64,000 nt of DNA from Acanthosepion pharaonis. Lineage: Eukaryota > Mollusca > Cephalopoda > Sepiida > Sepiidae. Both the position numbers and the translations under genes were made by a program. How positions within the stretch are numbered: the first letter of the stretch is position 1; each line of letters opens with the position of its first letter. Of the stretch, positions 12,009 to 23,164 are shown piece by piece. The stretch is taken from positions 2,251,001 to 2,315,000 of the forward strand of contig CAHIKZ030000058.1 of NCBI GenBank assembly GCA_903632075.3, written 5' to 3'. The notes below the pieces were generated by a model. The model was not told the DNA's origin, did not search any database, and worked only from the letters and a program-made list of their open reading frames with translations.

Positions 12009-13020
12009 CTATACGGGGTGCGATAGATAAATTGGCGTCTAAATTACGCAAAAAAGAAAATAATACTGACATCTAATTTAACAGATATATATTTACCAAA
12101 ATTACGCAAAATCAATCTTTCAATACTTAAGACTAAATGTATTAAATGAAATCGCAATTAGGTACAACCACGGCCTCTAGACGACTTCGGAATCTCCTGC
12201 AACTCTTTAGGACAGTCACCTTGTTTAAATTGGTGAATGCTGCCTTAATCCTGGCCTTCAGTTCATCTTTGGTGTTACAAGGAATTTTGTTGGTCTCTCA
12301 CTCAACTGCGACCCTCATAACTGGGTTGCAGTCTGGGAACTTAGCTGGCCAGATGTAAAAAGTGATTTGGTCGCAGAAAGTGTCTGACAGCAATGACTGT
12401 GTTCTCCTGTTTGTGCGGCATGATGTATAGTCCTGTTGCCAGACATAGGATCTTCCGGAATCCACCCTCTTGGCGCAGGGCTGCACTACCTATTCAAGGC
12501 ACTTTATGATGGCCTCCGTTTGAGGCTCTCACAAACAAATCCAGGAGTTCTTTTTTTTTTATCAGAGCGATCATATTGCGTTTTCCGTGTTGCTGTAAAT
12601 TTGTAATCACCATTAGACTCATTTTAACTTGGCTAAGTTGGCCAACAGTCTAACTCTCTGCCTTCGGGCGGAGACGAACCCGGACGCCGAAGGGCAGAGT
12701 CTCGATCGGGGTGGTTGACTGCCCCTGAACCTGTTTATGCGGGTTCAAAGAGGAACTATTTTTGGATGAGCTTACGGGCTCGGAGATCCCACGTTAAAAC
12801 TGGCCTTGTGCCACATGTAACCCTCATGGGGGGGTAGCTAAATGTCACCATTAGACTCATCTAACTCTTTCCAAATCCTCTTTCCTCAGATTGGCATCCA
12901 TACACTCTGAAATATTCCTATTGTAGCTTCCGGTGGAAATGTCAAGCTGTACATGCCGTTTTCAAATTTCTGGCGGCGTGAATTGCTTCATGATCCTCTT
13001 TTTCTCAAAGCCACTACCCA
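12009..13020 (-). mobile_element. Degenerate mariner-like transposon remnant
   Basis: The minus strand encodes a broken mariner transposase. It shows SGRSYVWQQDYTSCRT with the WQQD catalytic Asp (about 12430-12455), then IWPAKFPDCNP matching the W-P-x-S-P-D-x-N-P box (about 12320-12350), then ETNKIPCNTKDELKARI and SRLEAVVVPNCDFI with a stop near 12146. The N-terminal part (12500-12960) is heavily eroded and internally deleted. GGGGTGCGATAGATAAATTG at 12016-12035 is a plausible 3' terminal inverted repeat; the opposite end was not located. A separate insertion interrupts it at 12623-12844. Confidence 0.8.
12607..12860. mobile_element. 222-bp SINE/MITE-like insertion with exact 16-bp target-site duplication
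   Basis: TCACCATTAGACTCAT occurs at 12607-12622 and identically at 12845-12860, flanking a 222-bp GC-rich block inside the mariner remnant. The block holds a strong hairpin: CTCTGCCTTCGG at 12656-12667 pairs with CCGAAGGGCAGAG at 12687-12699. On the minus strand the loop region reads GGGTTCGTCTCC, close to a Pol III box B. Long TSDs suggest target-primed retroposition, so an unusual SINE is more likely than a DNA transposon. It has no similarity to the other SINEs here apart from a GGCACAAGGCC phrase on the minus strand. Confidence 0.75.
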
Positions 13021-13084
13021 ACTGACCCTACTTCAATCTGCATTCGACAAAATTAAAAACAAAATGCATGCGGGAAACTAAAAA

Positions 13085-13945
13085 TATAAAATGGTCTATC
13101 AAGCATGTGTTCTTACAGCACTCCTTTACGCTTGTGTGATGTGGGTTGGTCTAGTTGAGAGTCCACCAGTACTGCTTACGTCGAATACTTGGAATTATTT
13201 GGCAAATGTTTGTTAGTGATGTAGAGGGGTTAGAGAGATGCGGCTGGAATAGTTTCGATTCCTTGATACTAAAACATCAACTTCGGTGGGCAGGTAACCT
13301 CGTCGTATCCCAAAACAATTGTTTTATGGTGAGCTGCGAACAGGAAAGAAATGCCGTCAAATCAAAGATGCGCTTTAAGGAATGCATCAAGGATGTGCTG
13401 AGAAAATGCAACATTCCTTGTGAACACGGAGAAAAATGTGCATCTGATCTCAGTATTTGAAACGAGGCTGCCAGTAGTGGAAGGCGTCACTTTGAAGACG
13501 AGAAAAGGAGGCACGGAAAGCTTAAAAGAGATATGCGTAAAGGCGTCTCCGTTGGGTTTCCAGAAGACACCCGCAGGCCGCTCGATCTAACATCTACAAT
13601 TTGTGTTAGAGTGTGTTTGACGATGGCTGATCTAAGGAGTCACTTTAAAGTGTATCAGCGGAAGGTGGCAACTGATATAAAACCGTAGACGTCCAAGAAA
13701 TGCAGTGTGATATTTGTGGTAAGATATGCGAATCCGGAAACGGTTTAATGCAACATTATAAATTGCATGATAATGTACCACCCACTGTTGGACCTCTTAA
13801 GTGCCCTGTTTGTGCCAGGGTATGTAGGTCCCTTACTGGGCTAAAGAGCCACATTCCTTCAACATCAGTAGTAGATTTTCCGCAAAAAAGGTATATAGTA
13901 ATGGCTGTACTTTAATAAACAACAACAACAGCAATAATAATAATC
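13085..13945 (+). pseudogene. LINE 3' end with C-terminal C2H2-like fingers
   Basis: Translation gives VHQYCLRRILGIIWQ (13158-13205) and LKHQLRWAGNLV (13268-13305), the conserved post-RT motifs of endonuclease-RT LINEs, then FKECIKDVLRKCNIP. After a stop and frameshifts it ends with a frame at 13700-13915. That frame has a complete C2H2-type finger, C-x2-C-x12-H-x3-H starting CDICGKICES, and a second partial finger, CPVCARVCRSLTGLKSH. The 3' tail is (CAA)n/(TAA)n at 13916-13945. Terminal finger domains are known from the C-termini of such LINE proteins. The frame breaks make it a pseudogene. Confidence 0.8.
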
Positions 13946-13969
13946 TACAAAATAATACAAATTTAAAAA

Positions 13970-14500
13970 TACATATTTACGGGGGTGGTTTACATATTTA
14001 ATAAATTATATAATTACTTATAAATGTTACTTGTTTATAAATTACAATAACGTTTATTAAAATTGTAAATAAGATGATTGTTTATGAATAATCTTCTAGT
14101 TGATAAATTACAAAATCATTTGCATAAATGGATAATACTTTATAAATTACAAAGTTGTATCTAAAAATCATATTAATCGCTTATGTAAGTTATATAATCG
14201 TCTATTATCTCATCGATATAAAATATATATACAAAATTCTTCATATGATTTATGCATTCGTTTACAAATTACAATACTTGTTTATTAATCAGTCTCTTAT
14301 AAATTACAGAATATTTTTAAAGTCATACTTTGCAGTTTATAATTCATGAAATTATTCATATAAATTATATAAGCGTTAATTAATTATGTAATCTTCGTAA
14401 ATTATATTGTCATTTATATCTTACAAAATTATTCAGAAAGATCTATTTAATTGTTTTTAAATTATTAGTAATTTTCTTAGTTTAAATATATACAATGTAA
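13970..14500. repeat. Degenerate AT-rich satellite, block 1
   Basis: Loose tandem reiteration of phrases such as TTTATAAATTACAA and AATCGTTTATA at about 20-30 bp spacing. The same vocabulary returns at 16.64-17.72 kb. No coding content. Confidence 0.65.
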
Positions 14501-14674
14501 GTAGTGATTAATCGTAGTGCCTAAAATTCAGGCTGAAGTTTTGTTATTCGCTTTAACAAAATTCGGCCTATTCCTTCTCCATCCTTCTTCAGGTGTGAAA
14601 TACGAAATGAGAAACCGAATGAAATGCTGTTCCTTTTTTACAGAAATAAATACCAAACAGAAAAAAACAATGCC

Positions 14675-15035
14675 CATTACAAGGCGCATTACAGGCATCC
14701 GGCGACGGCGAACGAAGGCCTTCGACGAACTTACGCATTACACAATTCGACGGACTTACGCACTTACCTTTTCAATGAGCATTACGGGCGTCCGGCGACG
14801 GCGAACGAAACCGGCCAACAACTTGACGGACTTACGCACTTACCTTCTAAGGCGTATTAAGGGCGTCCGGCGACGGCGAACGAAGGCCGGCCAACAATTT
14901 CGACGGACTTACGCACTTACCTTCTAAGGCACATTACGGGCGTCCGGCGACCACGAACGAAGCCCTTCGACGAACTTACGCATTTAACGATTCGACGGAC
15001 TTACGTACTTACCTTGCAAGGCGCACGGTCGATAT
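14675..15035 (+). repeat. CpG-dense tandem repeat, four units
   Basis: The phrase GGCGACGGCGAACGAA starts at 14701, 14794 and 14869, and a variant GGCGACCACGAACGAA at 14946, giving periods of 93, 75 and 77 bp. Each unit also carries TTCGACGGACTTACGCACTT. GC and CpG content are far above the surrounding AT-rich DNA. The Arg/Thr-rich frame across it is a by-product of the repeat. Confidence 0.85.
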
Positions 15036-15119
15036 ATTCCATTCAACGTCAGTAAAGTGTGTAACGCAGATAATTCTATTAAACTAGAATATATACTCTA
15101 GTTTTCAATCTCGTTTCAG

Positions 15120-15330
15120 GACGTAATGGTAATCTCTCCATAGCTTCATATCGCTACCAGCACTCAGCAATATTTACCATCCTCACTCCCTGTTATGTTA
15201 TTCATTTACCTAAGTGTATTATGTTGGTTACTCGCAAATATCTTCTGTCCTTCTTGCCTTTGATGTGTCCTCTGAGACATTGTTTTCTCATTACGTGGCT
15301 TAGAAATTTCAACTGTTTCTTTGTGCTTTA
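15120..15330 (-). pseudogene. LINE ORF2 C-terminal fragment
   Basis: The minus-strand translation contains a degenerate KxxQLKFLxHVMRK-type block (about 15280-15325), then a GKKDRR-type basic block, interrupted by stops. It belongs to the same LINE lineage as 11375-11755 and 49150-49440. Only the last ~70 codons are visible. Confidence 0.55.
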
Positions 15331-15599
15331 ACGTATATTTGTACCTTTTACTTTTCCATTTTCCTTAAAAAAACTCGTTACTCAATATTTTTCCATCCGT
15401 CACATCAGTTTTGGAGGCCACATCTCTGTTGACTGAAGTTTGTGAGGATATTGTCCATTATTCACTGTCCTATAGGTTGATTGAGGTACAGATTTTGATG
15501 GAGAGTGCATCATTCAGTGTGTTTAACTGTTTTACGAAGACCAGTAAGTTTAAAATCCTGTTCTTGATAGCTTTTGGCTTTGTGGTACATAGCCATCGA

Positions 15600-15840
15600 T
15601 AGCTTTGGCACAGTTACGTCTATCTAATTTCACTACCAAAACTTGGGTCGACTAGTTGTATGCCTTTCAAACACTTTCCAATCGTGTCACTCATGGGCAT
15701 CTCTTCCCTCGTCCTGATAACGTCAAGGAGTCACCTTCATGACAGGTCGATCATGGTGACAGACGAAACTGGTCCTCAGGGGAGGAAAGCGAAATTTCTC
15801 AACATTTGGCCTCGTCCCTATTCATCATCATAATGAGGCA
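15600..15840. repeat. Dispersed repeat, copy 2
   Basis: Diverged second copy of the element at 9660-10075. The matching part runs from CTTGGGTCGACTAGTTGTATG (about 15639) to the TCGATCATGGTGAC phrase near 15760. Confidence 0.55.
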
Positions 15841-16640
15841 TAAACGACCACGTCTTTCTTTCCTAATTCGACTCATTTTTCAGTTTCACTAACAGGGTAA
15901 AGTTTATTAAAAACAAAAAATAATGTTTAGAAGAGATTTTACAATAACGAATTATTTTTTTTTTTAAATTCACCAGCAGTTCGTTGGTCCTAGCAATGAG
16001 TCAACCGTGCAAAATCTTCCAATATTTGGTTTCTTAGTCGAAAAATATTAAAATATAGGTACATAAAAGAGAACGAAGGAAAATTACTGCATGAACAAAT
16101 TCTGACATACTTCAAATCAGCATCTCATCGAAATACTGTTTCTAAATTGCTTGCAGTTCAGCGAAGAAATGATAAGAATTAATTTAATGTCGGTGTGGAT
16201 TCCAATTAAAATTATTACATATTCTTTTCTTCTTTTTATACCTTTTTCGAACGCGCATTTCCAATTAAGGCAAAAATCTTTCTTTTTTTATTATCTTCCT
16301 ACAAATGTCATAACGTGCACTGGAAAGAGAAGAAAGATTCTTACTCTGAAATCTGCAGTTAGGCAAGAGATAAGAATTTATTCGAAACGACATTAGCTAA
16401 AAACACAACTCAGAACGCTCGTCAAAATTTCTTGGCATATATTGGCAAATAGCTGAGAAAATAAGTCATTTTTGTTGTTGGCTTTCAGACTTCGTACACA
16501 AAATCACATAGTTATATAAATATTATTATTCATTTACCAAATTATTATTTTTTTTACTTCATTCAGAGGAGACGTTGAATTTTTCCTAAAATGTATATTC
16601 CTTGATATGAAGTTGATAAATGTCAGCGATGGATACCACA
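15841..16640. other. Unassigned AT-rich stretch
   Basis: No gene, RNA or mobile element recognised. T-rich patches near 15960 and 16550. Confidence 0.4.
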
Positions 16641-16683
16641 ATTTGTTAAAAAAAATATAATTTATATAATTGTTTATGAATTT

Positions 16684-16758
<75 letters not shown>

Positions 16759-17720
16759 TTATATAATGCTATAAATATTAAATAATCGCTTATATAAAGT
16801 ATATAATATTTTGTAATTGCCAAATGGCTTACATAAATTAAAAATTGTATAATCATTCATGAACTAAAATATATTATAAATTATAAAATCGTTGATATGA
16901 CTTGTTTGTAATTTAAATTCATTATAACTAATATAATTGTGTCTTTTACGTAAAAACGTTCATATAAATTACATCATTGTTTATTAATTATATAATCAGT
17001 TTTAGTTGATATAATAGTTATACAGGAAAATATTTATATCAATATTGTAGATTATTTCATAATTTTATTATTATATATTGTATTTTATCATATATAATTA
17101 TTGTTATTATATAATTATGTAATCGTTTATGAATTACAATAAAATTTTTACAAAATTTTTAATCAGTTATCAGTTATGTAACTGTGTATTAATTATTATT
17201 ATATATTTCATTTTGCTGAATTAAACCAGTAAATTATATAATATATCAATTATATAATCATTTTATGTGAATGTTACAATCCTTTAAGTGTTATATAAAT
17301 TTTTATATGAATTTTATACTTAGAATTTCAAATTTCCGCATCGAAATTATAAATTATATAATCCTTATATGAATGTTATACTTTGTTATATGTTAAACAA
17401 TCTGTTCAATATATTTATACTCTGAAATTCAAATTTCCGCATTACAATTGTAAATTATATAATCGTTTATATGAGTGTTAAAATGCTTTTTACGTTAAAT
17501 AATGTTTTATATAAATGTTATAAGTGCCCACAACAAAATATTAAGTTATATAATCGTTTATACGAATATTATAATGTTGTATGCCTTACATAATCTTTTA
17601 TAGAAATGTTATATTCTGAATTTCAAATTCCTGCATCAAACGTCAGATCATATCGTTTATAAATTAAAAAAAAAACATTATGTAAATCATAAATTGCTAT
17701 AAATACATAACGGTATAATC
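16640..17720. repeat. Degenerate AT-rich satellite, block 2, with (AT)n core
   Basis: Reiterated phrases TTATATAATCGTTTATA, AATGTTATA and TTCAAATTTCCGCAT(T/C). The TTCAAATT(T)CC(T/C)GCAT phrase recurs near 17327, 17427 and 17618, suggesting a larger period near 100-190 bp. A pure (AT)n run occupies 16686-16753. It shares its vocabulary with block 1. Confidence 0.65.
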
Positions 17721-17951
17721 AGTCATTTTCTTTATCTATGATTTCAAATTAAAGTAAATTAAATGTTGCATTTAACAATTTAAACAAGTACTTGACATTC
17801 TCTGATGTAATGGCAGCAATCGACAAACATATAAAAGGTCTTACAAGTAGTAAAATTTGAGAAAGTTTTGTAAATTGTTTTGACAAGTGAACCATCTCTC
17901 ATTCAGTTGCCAAATATTAAGCAGGAACTATCTGGTTTTAAGGCGCTATTA

Positions 17952-17998
17952 CATAATAATAATAATAATATTAATAATAATAATAATAATAATAATAA
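17952..17998 (+). repeat. (TAA)n microsatellite preceding the Dong-like array
   Basis: Interrupted TAA run directly before the first Dong/R4-like copy. Confidence 0.95.
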
Positions 17999-17999
17999 A

Positions 18000-19159
18000 A
18001 GGGAGCCAAAAAATTAAAAACGGATTTTCAAGCAAGAAATGCATATAAAACATACTACAACTACTGCAACCACAAAACCTTAAAAAAGGAAGCAAATGCA
18101 AATGCAATGAACCAGACACATACACGGTGGCGGTATAAATCTCTTCACGGTTAGTATGCAGCCCGTGCCAAACAAGCTAATGCAGACAAACCTCGTACCC
18201 ATTAATGGCTACGTAGTGCTGGGTTAAAAGTTGAAACCGTAAGTTTTATTCTTGATGCACAGGAGCAAAGGGTTGCTAACTAGAAATTAGCACACATACT
18301 TAAAAATTATGTTAGCCCAAAATGCAGATGCAAAAATATCCAGAAACAAATGACCACTTTGTAAAAGATTGCACAGTATAGACAAGCAATGAATATAAAG
18401 TGAGTTTCCTAGCGTAGCTTAGATGTGGCACAAAGCCGAATGCTGGGGGCACCCAGTGAGTATCGAATTCACTACTCAGTAGTAATTGTTCTAGCGAGAC
18501 AAGCTTGCTAAACATTACACCGCGTCGAGGTTTCCCATACAATGAATATAATACCCGGCATGGGTGTGTAGGCCAGTAAATCATTGAAAAATCTGCAATA
18601 TTTACGAAAAAAAACACTGCAAGAAATTGATATAAACACCACCTAAACACGGTTACAGAGAATGGTCCTGTAACAATTTTATGGAAATTTACAACAGAGA
18701 GAACAATCAAAGCTAATCGCGAAACATCGTGATCAGAGACCGCAAAAATAAAATGTGCTTTATTATTGACATAGCAGTCTGTGTAGACTGTAGTAAACCT
18801 TCAAAAAACTATCAAAATATAAGGAACTTGAAATCGAAATCTCAAAAATACGACACATGAGGACATCAATAACGCCAGGTGTAGTTGAAGCCCTCTGAAT
18901 AATTGGAAAAGTTTCCAATTGACTGATTGAAGGGTTTGCTGGTGGTCCATGCCTTAAGGAAATGCAAAAACCTATACTCACAAGTATAACTCACATCTTA
19001 CGAAGGGATTTATATATTTGAAATATGTATGATCTTAGGTGTTCTTGTTTTGATTTTTTTAATTTGTATTTTTTTCTTAAAAATAAAAAAAAATATATCA
19101 TGATATCATTTCTAACCCTAGGGGCTCTGTGGACCCGAATAACATACACCAGAAGTCAA
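18000..19159 (+). pseudogene. Dong/R4-like retrotransposon, copy 0 (5'-truncated, broken)
   Basis: Aligns with copy 1 over its C-terminal half: the region before the zinc knuckle (18180-18290), a CRCKNIQ-type knuckle remnant (18320-18345), and an eroded endonuclease segment around 18690-18800. The usual PD-x14-D core reads with frame damage, and LSKYKEL-like text survives at 18805-18830. A SINE is inserted at 18399-18539. The 3' UTR ends in a GGCTCTGTGGACCCG phrase followed by (TAA)n. It is the most decayed of the four copies. Confidence 0.75.
18387..18551 (-). mobile_element. Single tRNA-derived SINE insertion with exact 12-bp TSD
   Basis: CAATGAATATAA at 18387-18398 and 18540-18551 flanks a 141-bp minus-oriented SINE at 18399-18539. 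The minus-strand box B is around AGTGAATTCGATACTCA and box A is near GCGGTGTAATGTTTAGCAA. It is the same family as the arrays at 10.3 and 47 kb. It fixes the length of one full monomer and shows ordinary retroposition into the Dong-like copy. Confidence 0.9.
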
Positions 19160-19205
19160 ATAATAATAATAATAATAATAATAAGAAGAAGAAGAAGAAG
19201 AAGAA
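19160..19205 (+). repeat. (TAA)n then (GAA)n junction between Dong-like copies 0 and 1
   Basis: Eight TAA units end copy 0, and a GAA run leads into the 5'-truncated start of copy 1. Confidence 0.95.
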
Positions 19206-20828
19206 ACTCTTTCCCAAAGACGACAATGAGTTGAAAAGCCTCCTCAATATTGTAAAATACTTCAGTGACGACATAGGTATGGACTTCGGATTAGATAAAT
19301 GTGCAAAAGTAACTTTCAAGAAAGGTAGAATTACAGAAACACCCTTAACAGATTTAGATTTTCTCAAAATGATTAGGGAGCTGGAGCATGATGAAGCTTA
19401 TAAGTACCTAGGAATTAGTGAAGGAGATGGCATACAACACCCCCAATTGAAGGAAAAAATAAGAAAAGAGTACTACAGGCGTGTACGTCTGGTACTAAAT
19501 ACTGAGCTAAACTCGAAAAACAGAATATCGGCCATAAACACATTGGCTGTCCCTGTGGTGCAATACAGCTTTAATGTCCTTAAGTGGACCATAGCTAAAA
19601 TTAAGCGAATAGACGCCAAAACGAGAAAGCTTCTCACTTGCTACCGCATGCATCATCCCAAAGCTGATGTTGATCGTTTGTATGTGCCCAGATCCGAAGT
19701 AGGCAGAGGTTTAGTTCAACTAGAACTGTCCTACAAAACTACAACAATTGGTCTCCAAAGATACTTGGAAACTACAGAAGACTGGATGATGGTAGGCGTC
19801 AAGGAACATGAAAGTAGTAAGCCTCTTTACTCCGTAATAAAAGAAGCCAACAAATTCAAAATGGAGTTCCAAATGGGCGTAGAGATGCAACTACAGCACA
19901 ATACACCGGCTGAAACTGCAAAATACTTAAAAAAAGACAGCAACCGACCAGCTACAGAAGCAATGACAAGATAAACCGCTTCATGGCCAATACTCTGCCC
20001 GTACCAAACAAGCTGACGTAGACAAAACCCGTACCCATCAGTGGCTGCGTAGTGCAGGGTTGAAAGCGGAAACTGAAGGTTTTATCCTTGCTTCACAGGA
20101 CCAATGCTTGCTAACTAGGAATTATCAAGCACATGTACTAAAATATTGTGTCAGCCCAAAATGCAGATTCTGTGATAAATATCCAGAAACAATTGATCTT
20201 CTTGTATCATGTTGCACGATATTTGCACCCACTGAATATAAAACCCGACATGACAGAGTCGGCCAATATCTGCACTTGAAAATCTGCAACTTCTACGGGA
20301 AGGAAACTGAAAGAAAATGGTATGAACACCACCCAGACCCTGTCACGGAGATAGGACCTGTTACAATTCTATGGGACTATACAATACACACTGACAGAAC
20401 AATCAAAGCCAACCGCCCAGATATTGTTATTAAAGACCACAAACAAAAATGGTGCCTCTTTATTGATCTGGCAGTCCCTGCTGACTGCAATGTATCTTTG
20501 AAGATATTCAAAAAGCTGTCAAAATACAAGGACCTTGAAATAGAAATCTCGAAAAGGTGGCATATGGGAACATCAACAATCCCTGTTGTAGTTGGGAGCC
20601 CGAGGACTGGTTGGAAAAGATTGCAGTAGACGAATTGAAGGGATTCCTGGAAGTCCATGCCTCAAGGTGATACAAAAATTTGTTCTGACAAGTACAGCTC
20701 ACACTTTACGAAGGGCTTTATCTATGTAATTTTTTTTTTGTTAGTGGAAAGTGTCATAATGCTATTTCTAACCTTAGGTCCCTGGGCGGGACCCAGAAAG
20801 AAATGTGTAAACGCTAGAAATCAAAGGA

Positions 20829-20829
<1 letters not shown>
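19206..20829 (+). pseudogene. Dong/R4-like non-LTR retrotransposon, copy 1 (best preserved)
   Basis: Starts inside the reverse transcriptase. Frame 1 (to 19971) carries GMDFGLDKCA, AYKYLGI, the thumb motifs NTLAVPVVQYSFNVLKW and CYRMHHPKADVDRLYVPRSE, and GRGLVQLEL. After a frameshift and stop, frame 2 (from about 20000 to 20629) carries QWLRSAGLKAETEGF, a CCHC-like knuckle CRFCDKYPETIDLLVSCC in which the expected His is Leu, RHDRVGQYLHLKIC, and RPDIVIKDHKQKWCLFID, an exact PD-x14-D restriction-like endonuclease core. LSKYKDLEIEI and IPVVVGS follow. This order is diagnostic of R2-superfamily elements with a restriction-like endonuclease. The 3' UTR ends in (TAA)n, as in Dong. 5' truncation, the frameshift and the lost His make it inactive. 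Confidence 0.88.

Positions 20830-20883
<54 letters not shown>
20830..20883 (+). repeat. (TAA)n microsatellite, 3' end of copy 1
   Basis: About 17 TAA units separating copies 1 and 2. Confidence 0.97.
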
Positions 20884-21692
20884 TTTACGTTGTGCGAGGT
20901 TAACATCTGAAATTGAAGGTTTTAGTCTTGTTGCAAAGAACCATTGCTGGCTAACTAGAAACTGCTTAGTATGCATACTGAATAATTGTGTTTACATGAA
21001 ATGAAGTTTCTTTGATAAATATCCAGAAACAATTGAACATCTTGTATCAGGTTGCGCAGTGTTGGCATCTACTGAATGTAAAACTCGGCATGGTAGGTTA
21101 AGCCATTCTCTGCACTGGAAAATATGCAACTTTTCAGTGGTTAGGAAAGTAACTGTTATAAACATCACCTAGATCCGGTTACAGAGATTCGACCTCTAAT
21201 AATTTTATTGGACTTTACAATATACACAAACAGAACAAGCAAAGCTTATCGCCCAGATATCGTGATCAAAGACCACAAGAACAGAATATGCTTTCTTATT
21301 GACATGGCATATCCTGCAGATTGTAATTTATCTTTGAAGATCTTCAAATATCTATCAAAATACAAGGACCTTGAAGTGGAAATCTCAACAAATGCGGGAC
21401 ATGGAGACATCAATATGTCCAATTGTTGTTAGAACCATCGGATTGATTGGAAAACGTTCTGATAGGCTCGATGAAGAGATTCCTGGTAGCCCATGCCTTA
21501 AAAAAAATACAAAACATTGTACTCACAAGTACAGCTCACACATTCCGAAGAGTTTTATCTCTGTAAAATATGTGGAGTCTTAGGTTTTATTTTTGCAATA
21601 ATGATCGGTGTTAAATGTTATGGAGCCATTTCTAAACTCAGATTTGTGTTTGGGACCCGGAAGGAAATGTGTATGCAACAAAAACAAATAGA
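20884..21692 (+). pseudogene. Dong/R4-like retrotransposon, copy 2 (endonuclease end only)
   Basis: Truncated further than copy 1. It begins just before the knuckle (ETIEHLVSGCAVL-like text at about 21028-21065, retaining the His and Cys). The endonuclease core YRPDIVIKDHKNRICFLID (21247-21303) keeps PD-x14-D, then LSKYKDLEVEIS. Stops and frameshifts follow. The 3' UTR shares the GGGACCCGGAAGGAAATGTG phrase with copy 1 before (TAA)n. Confidence 0.85.
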
Positions 21693-21722
21693 AATAATAA
21701 TAATAATAATAATAATAATAAT
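21693..21722 (+). repeat. (TAA)n microsatellite, 3' end of copy 2
   Basis: About 9 TAA units between copies 2 and 3. Confidence 0.97.
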
Positions 21723-23163
21723 TACACATCAATACCTTGAACACGATTAAGGAACTAGACCAAGATGGCACATACAAATACTTAGAAATAAATGAAAGGG
21801 ATGAAATACAACATCCAAATATGAAGAAAAAGTTCTGAAAAGAATATTATAGGAGAGTGAGTTTGATACTTGAAAGCGAACTTAATGGGGCCAGTAAAAT
21901 GGCGGCTATAATTATCTTAGCTATATCTGCAGTAGTATTCAGCATCATTAAATAGAAGTGGAATGACATTAAAAGATTGGATGTCAAGACCAGAAAAAAT
22001 GCTTACCCAAATGAGGATGCACCACTCGAAATCAGATGTTGATAGGCTGTACGTACCAAGGCTGAGGTACTAACTAACTCTAAAAACAATAACAATCGGA
22101 CTGGAAGCCGACTTCACTAAAACCAATGACCGCCCCGCTCCAAATAGTCAAATTCACTCAATCAACAAAGAAGCTGCACTATTCACGAAACAGTTGAATA
22201 TACCTGAAAATCCGCCAAAAAAACCCCCAAAAAACGAAGCGAATACCATCCCCTCCAAATGAGTAAAACAAAGCAAAACAAATTGGCCAAATGAAATTGC
22301 AAAAAATAAAGAAAAAAAACTGGGAGGTCAAGTCGTTACATGGCAAGTACATAAAAAAAACTAAAGAAGCAAACGTGGACCAACAGAAAACACATCAGTG
22401 GCAGTGGAGAACCGGTTTGAAAGCTGAGAGAGAGGGCCTAATTATTGCAGAGCAGGACAAAAGCCTCGCAACAAGATTCTATCACTGTCACATAATAAAG
22501 GATGGAACTAATCCGAAATGCAAGATATACACGAAATACAATGAAACTGTCAACCATATTATCTCAGGATGTCCAGAACTAACAAAAATGGATATACCAA
22601 CTGACATAACAAGGTAACAACATATGTGCACTGGAAGATATGCCAGAAGCACAAAATCGTAACCCCTGAGAGATGGTATGAGCAGCAACTAGACACAGTT
22701 ACCCAAAATAACGATGTAACTAGCCTCTGGGACATTCCAATTCAACCTGACAGAGAAATAAAAGCCAACACAGCTGATATTACCATAAAAGACAAGAGAT
22801 TCGAGAAGTATATGTTTATTGACATAGTACCATCTAAGAGAAACACTTTCATGAGAATTATCAGGAAATTGTCCAAATTCAAAGACCTGGTGATCAAGAG
22901 TAACAGAATGTGTGGAATGAATACTGAGACTGGACCAATAGTAATTGAAACTCTGGTCATTGTGAGTAAATTAATGGACAATTTTACGAACACTATCTGA
23001 GGCAACATCAGCTTATAAATTGCCCAAAGTATCGTGTTAGCAGGAATATCCAATATACGAAAAAAAAAGTACTATCAATTAAATGACAATTCACCTATAG
23101 AGCCTAAGAAGCGTAGTTTGGATCCGGCTCTACAGGACACAAAACAGGAAACATAAGATACAC
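21723..23163 (+). pseudogene. Dong/R4-like retrotransposon, copy 3 (different subfamily)
   Basis: Contains the YKYLEINERD-type motif (about 21770), thumb remnants including MRMHHSKSDVDRLYVPRL (about 22010-22066), and KTHQWQWRTGLKAEREGL (22388-22440). The knuckle ETVNHIISGCPEL keeps its His and Cys but its second Cys is Tyr. The endonuclease reads ADITIKDKRFEKYMFID, PD-x14-D with the Pro changed to Ala, then LSKFKDLVIKS. It is more diverged in sequence from copies 0-2 than they are from each other, so it looks like a separate subfamily. Its tail is (TAA)n at 23164. Confidence 0.83.
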
Positions 23164-23164
23164 A

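Noticed and set aside
13700..13915. Host C2H2 zinc-finger gene
   Set aside because: The fingers directly follow LINE post-RT motifs and precede the LINE's TAA tail, so they are the retrotransposon's C-terminal domain.
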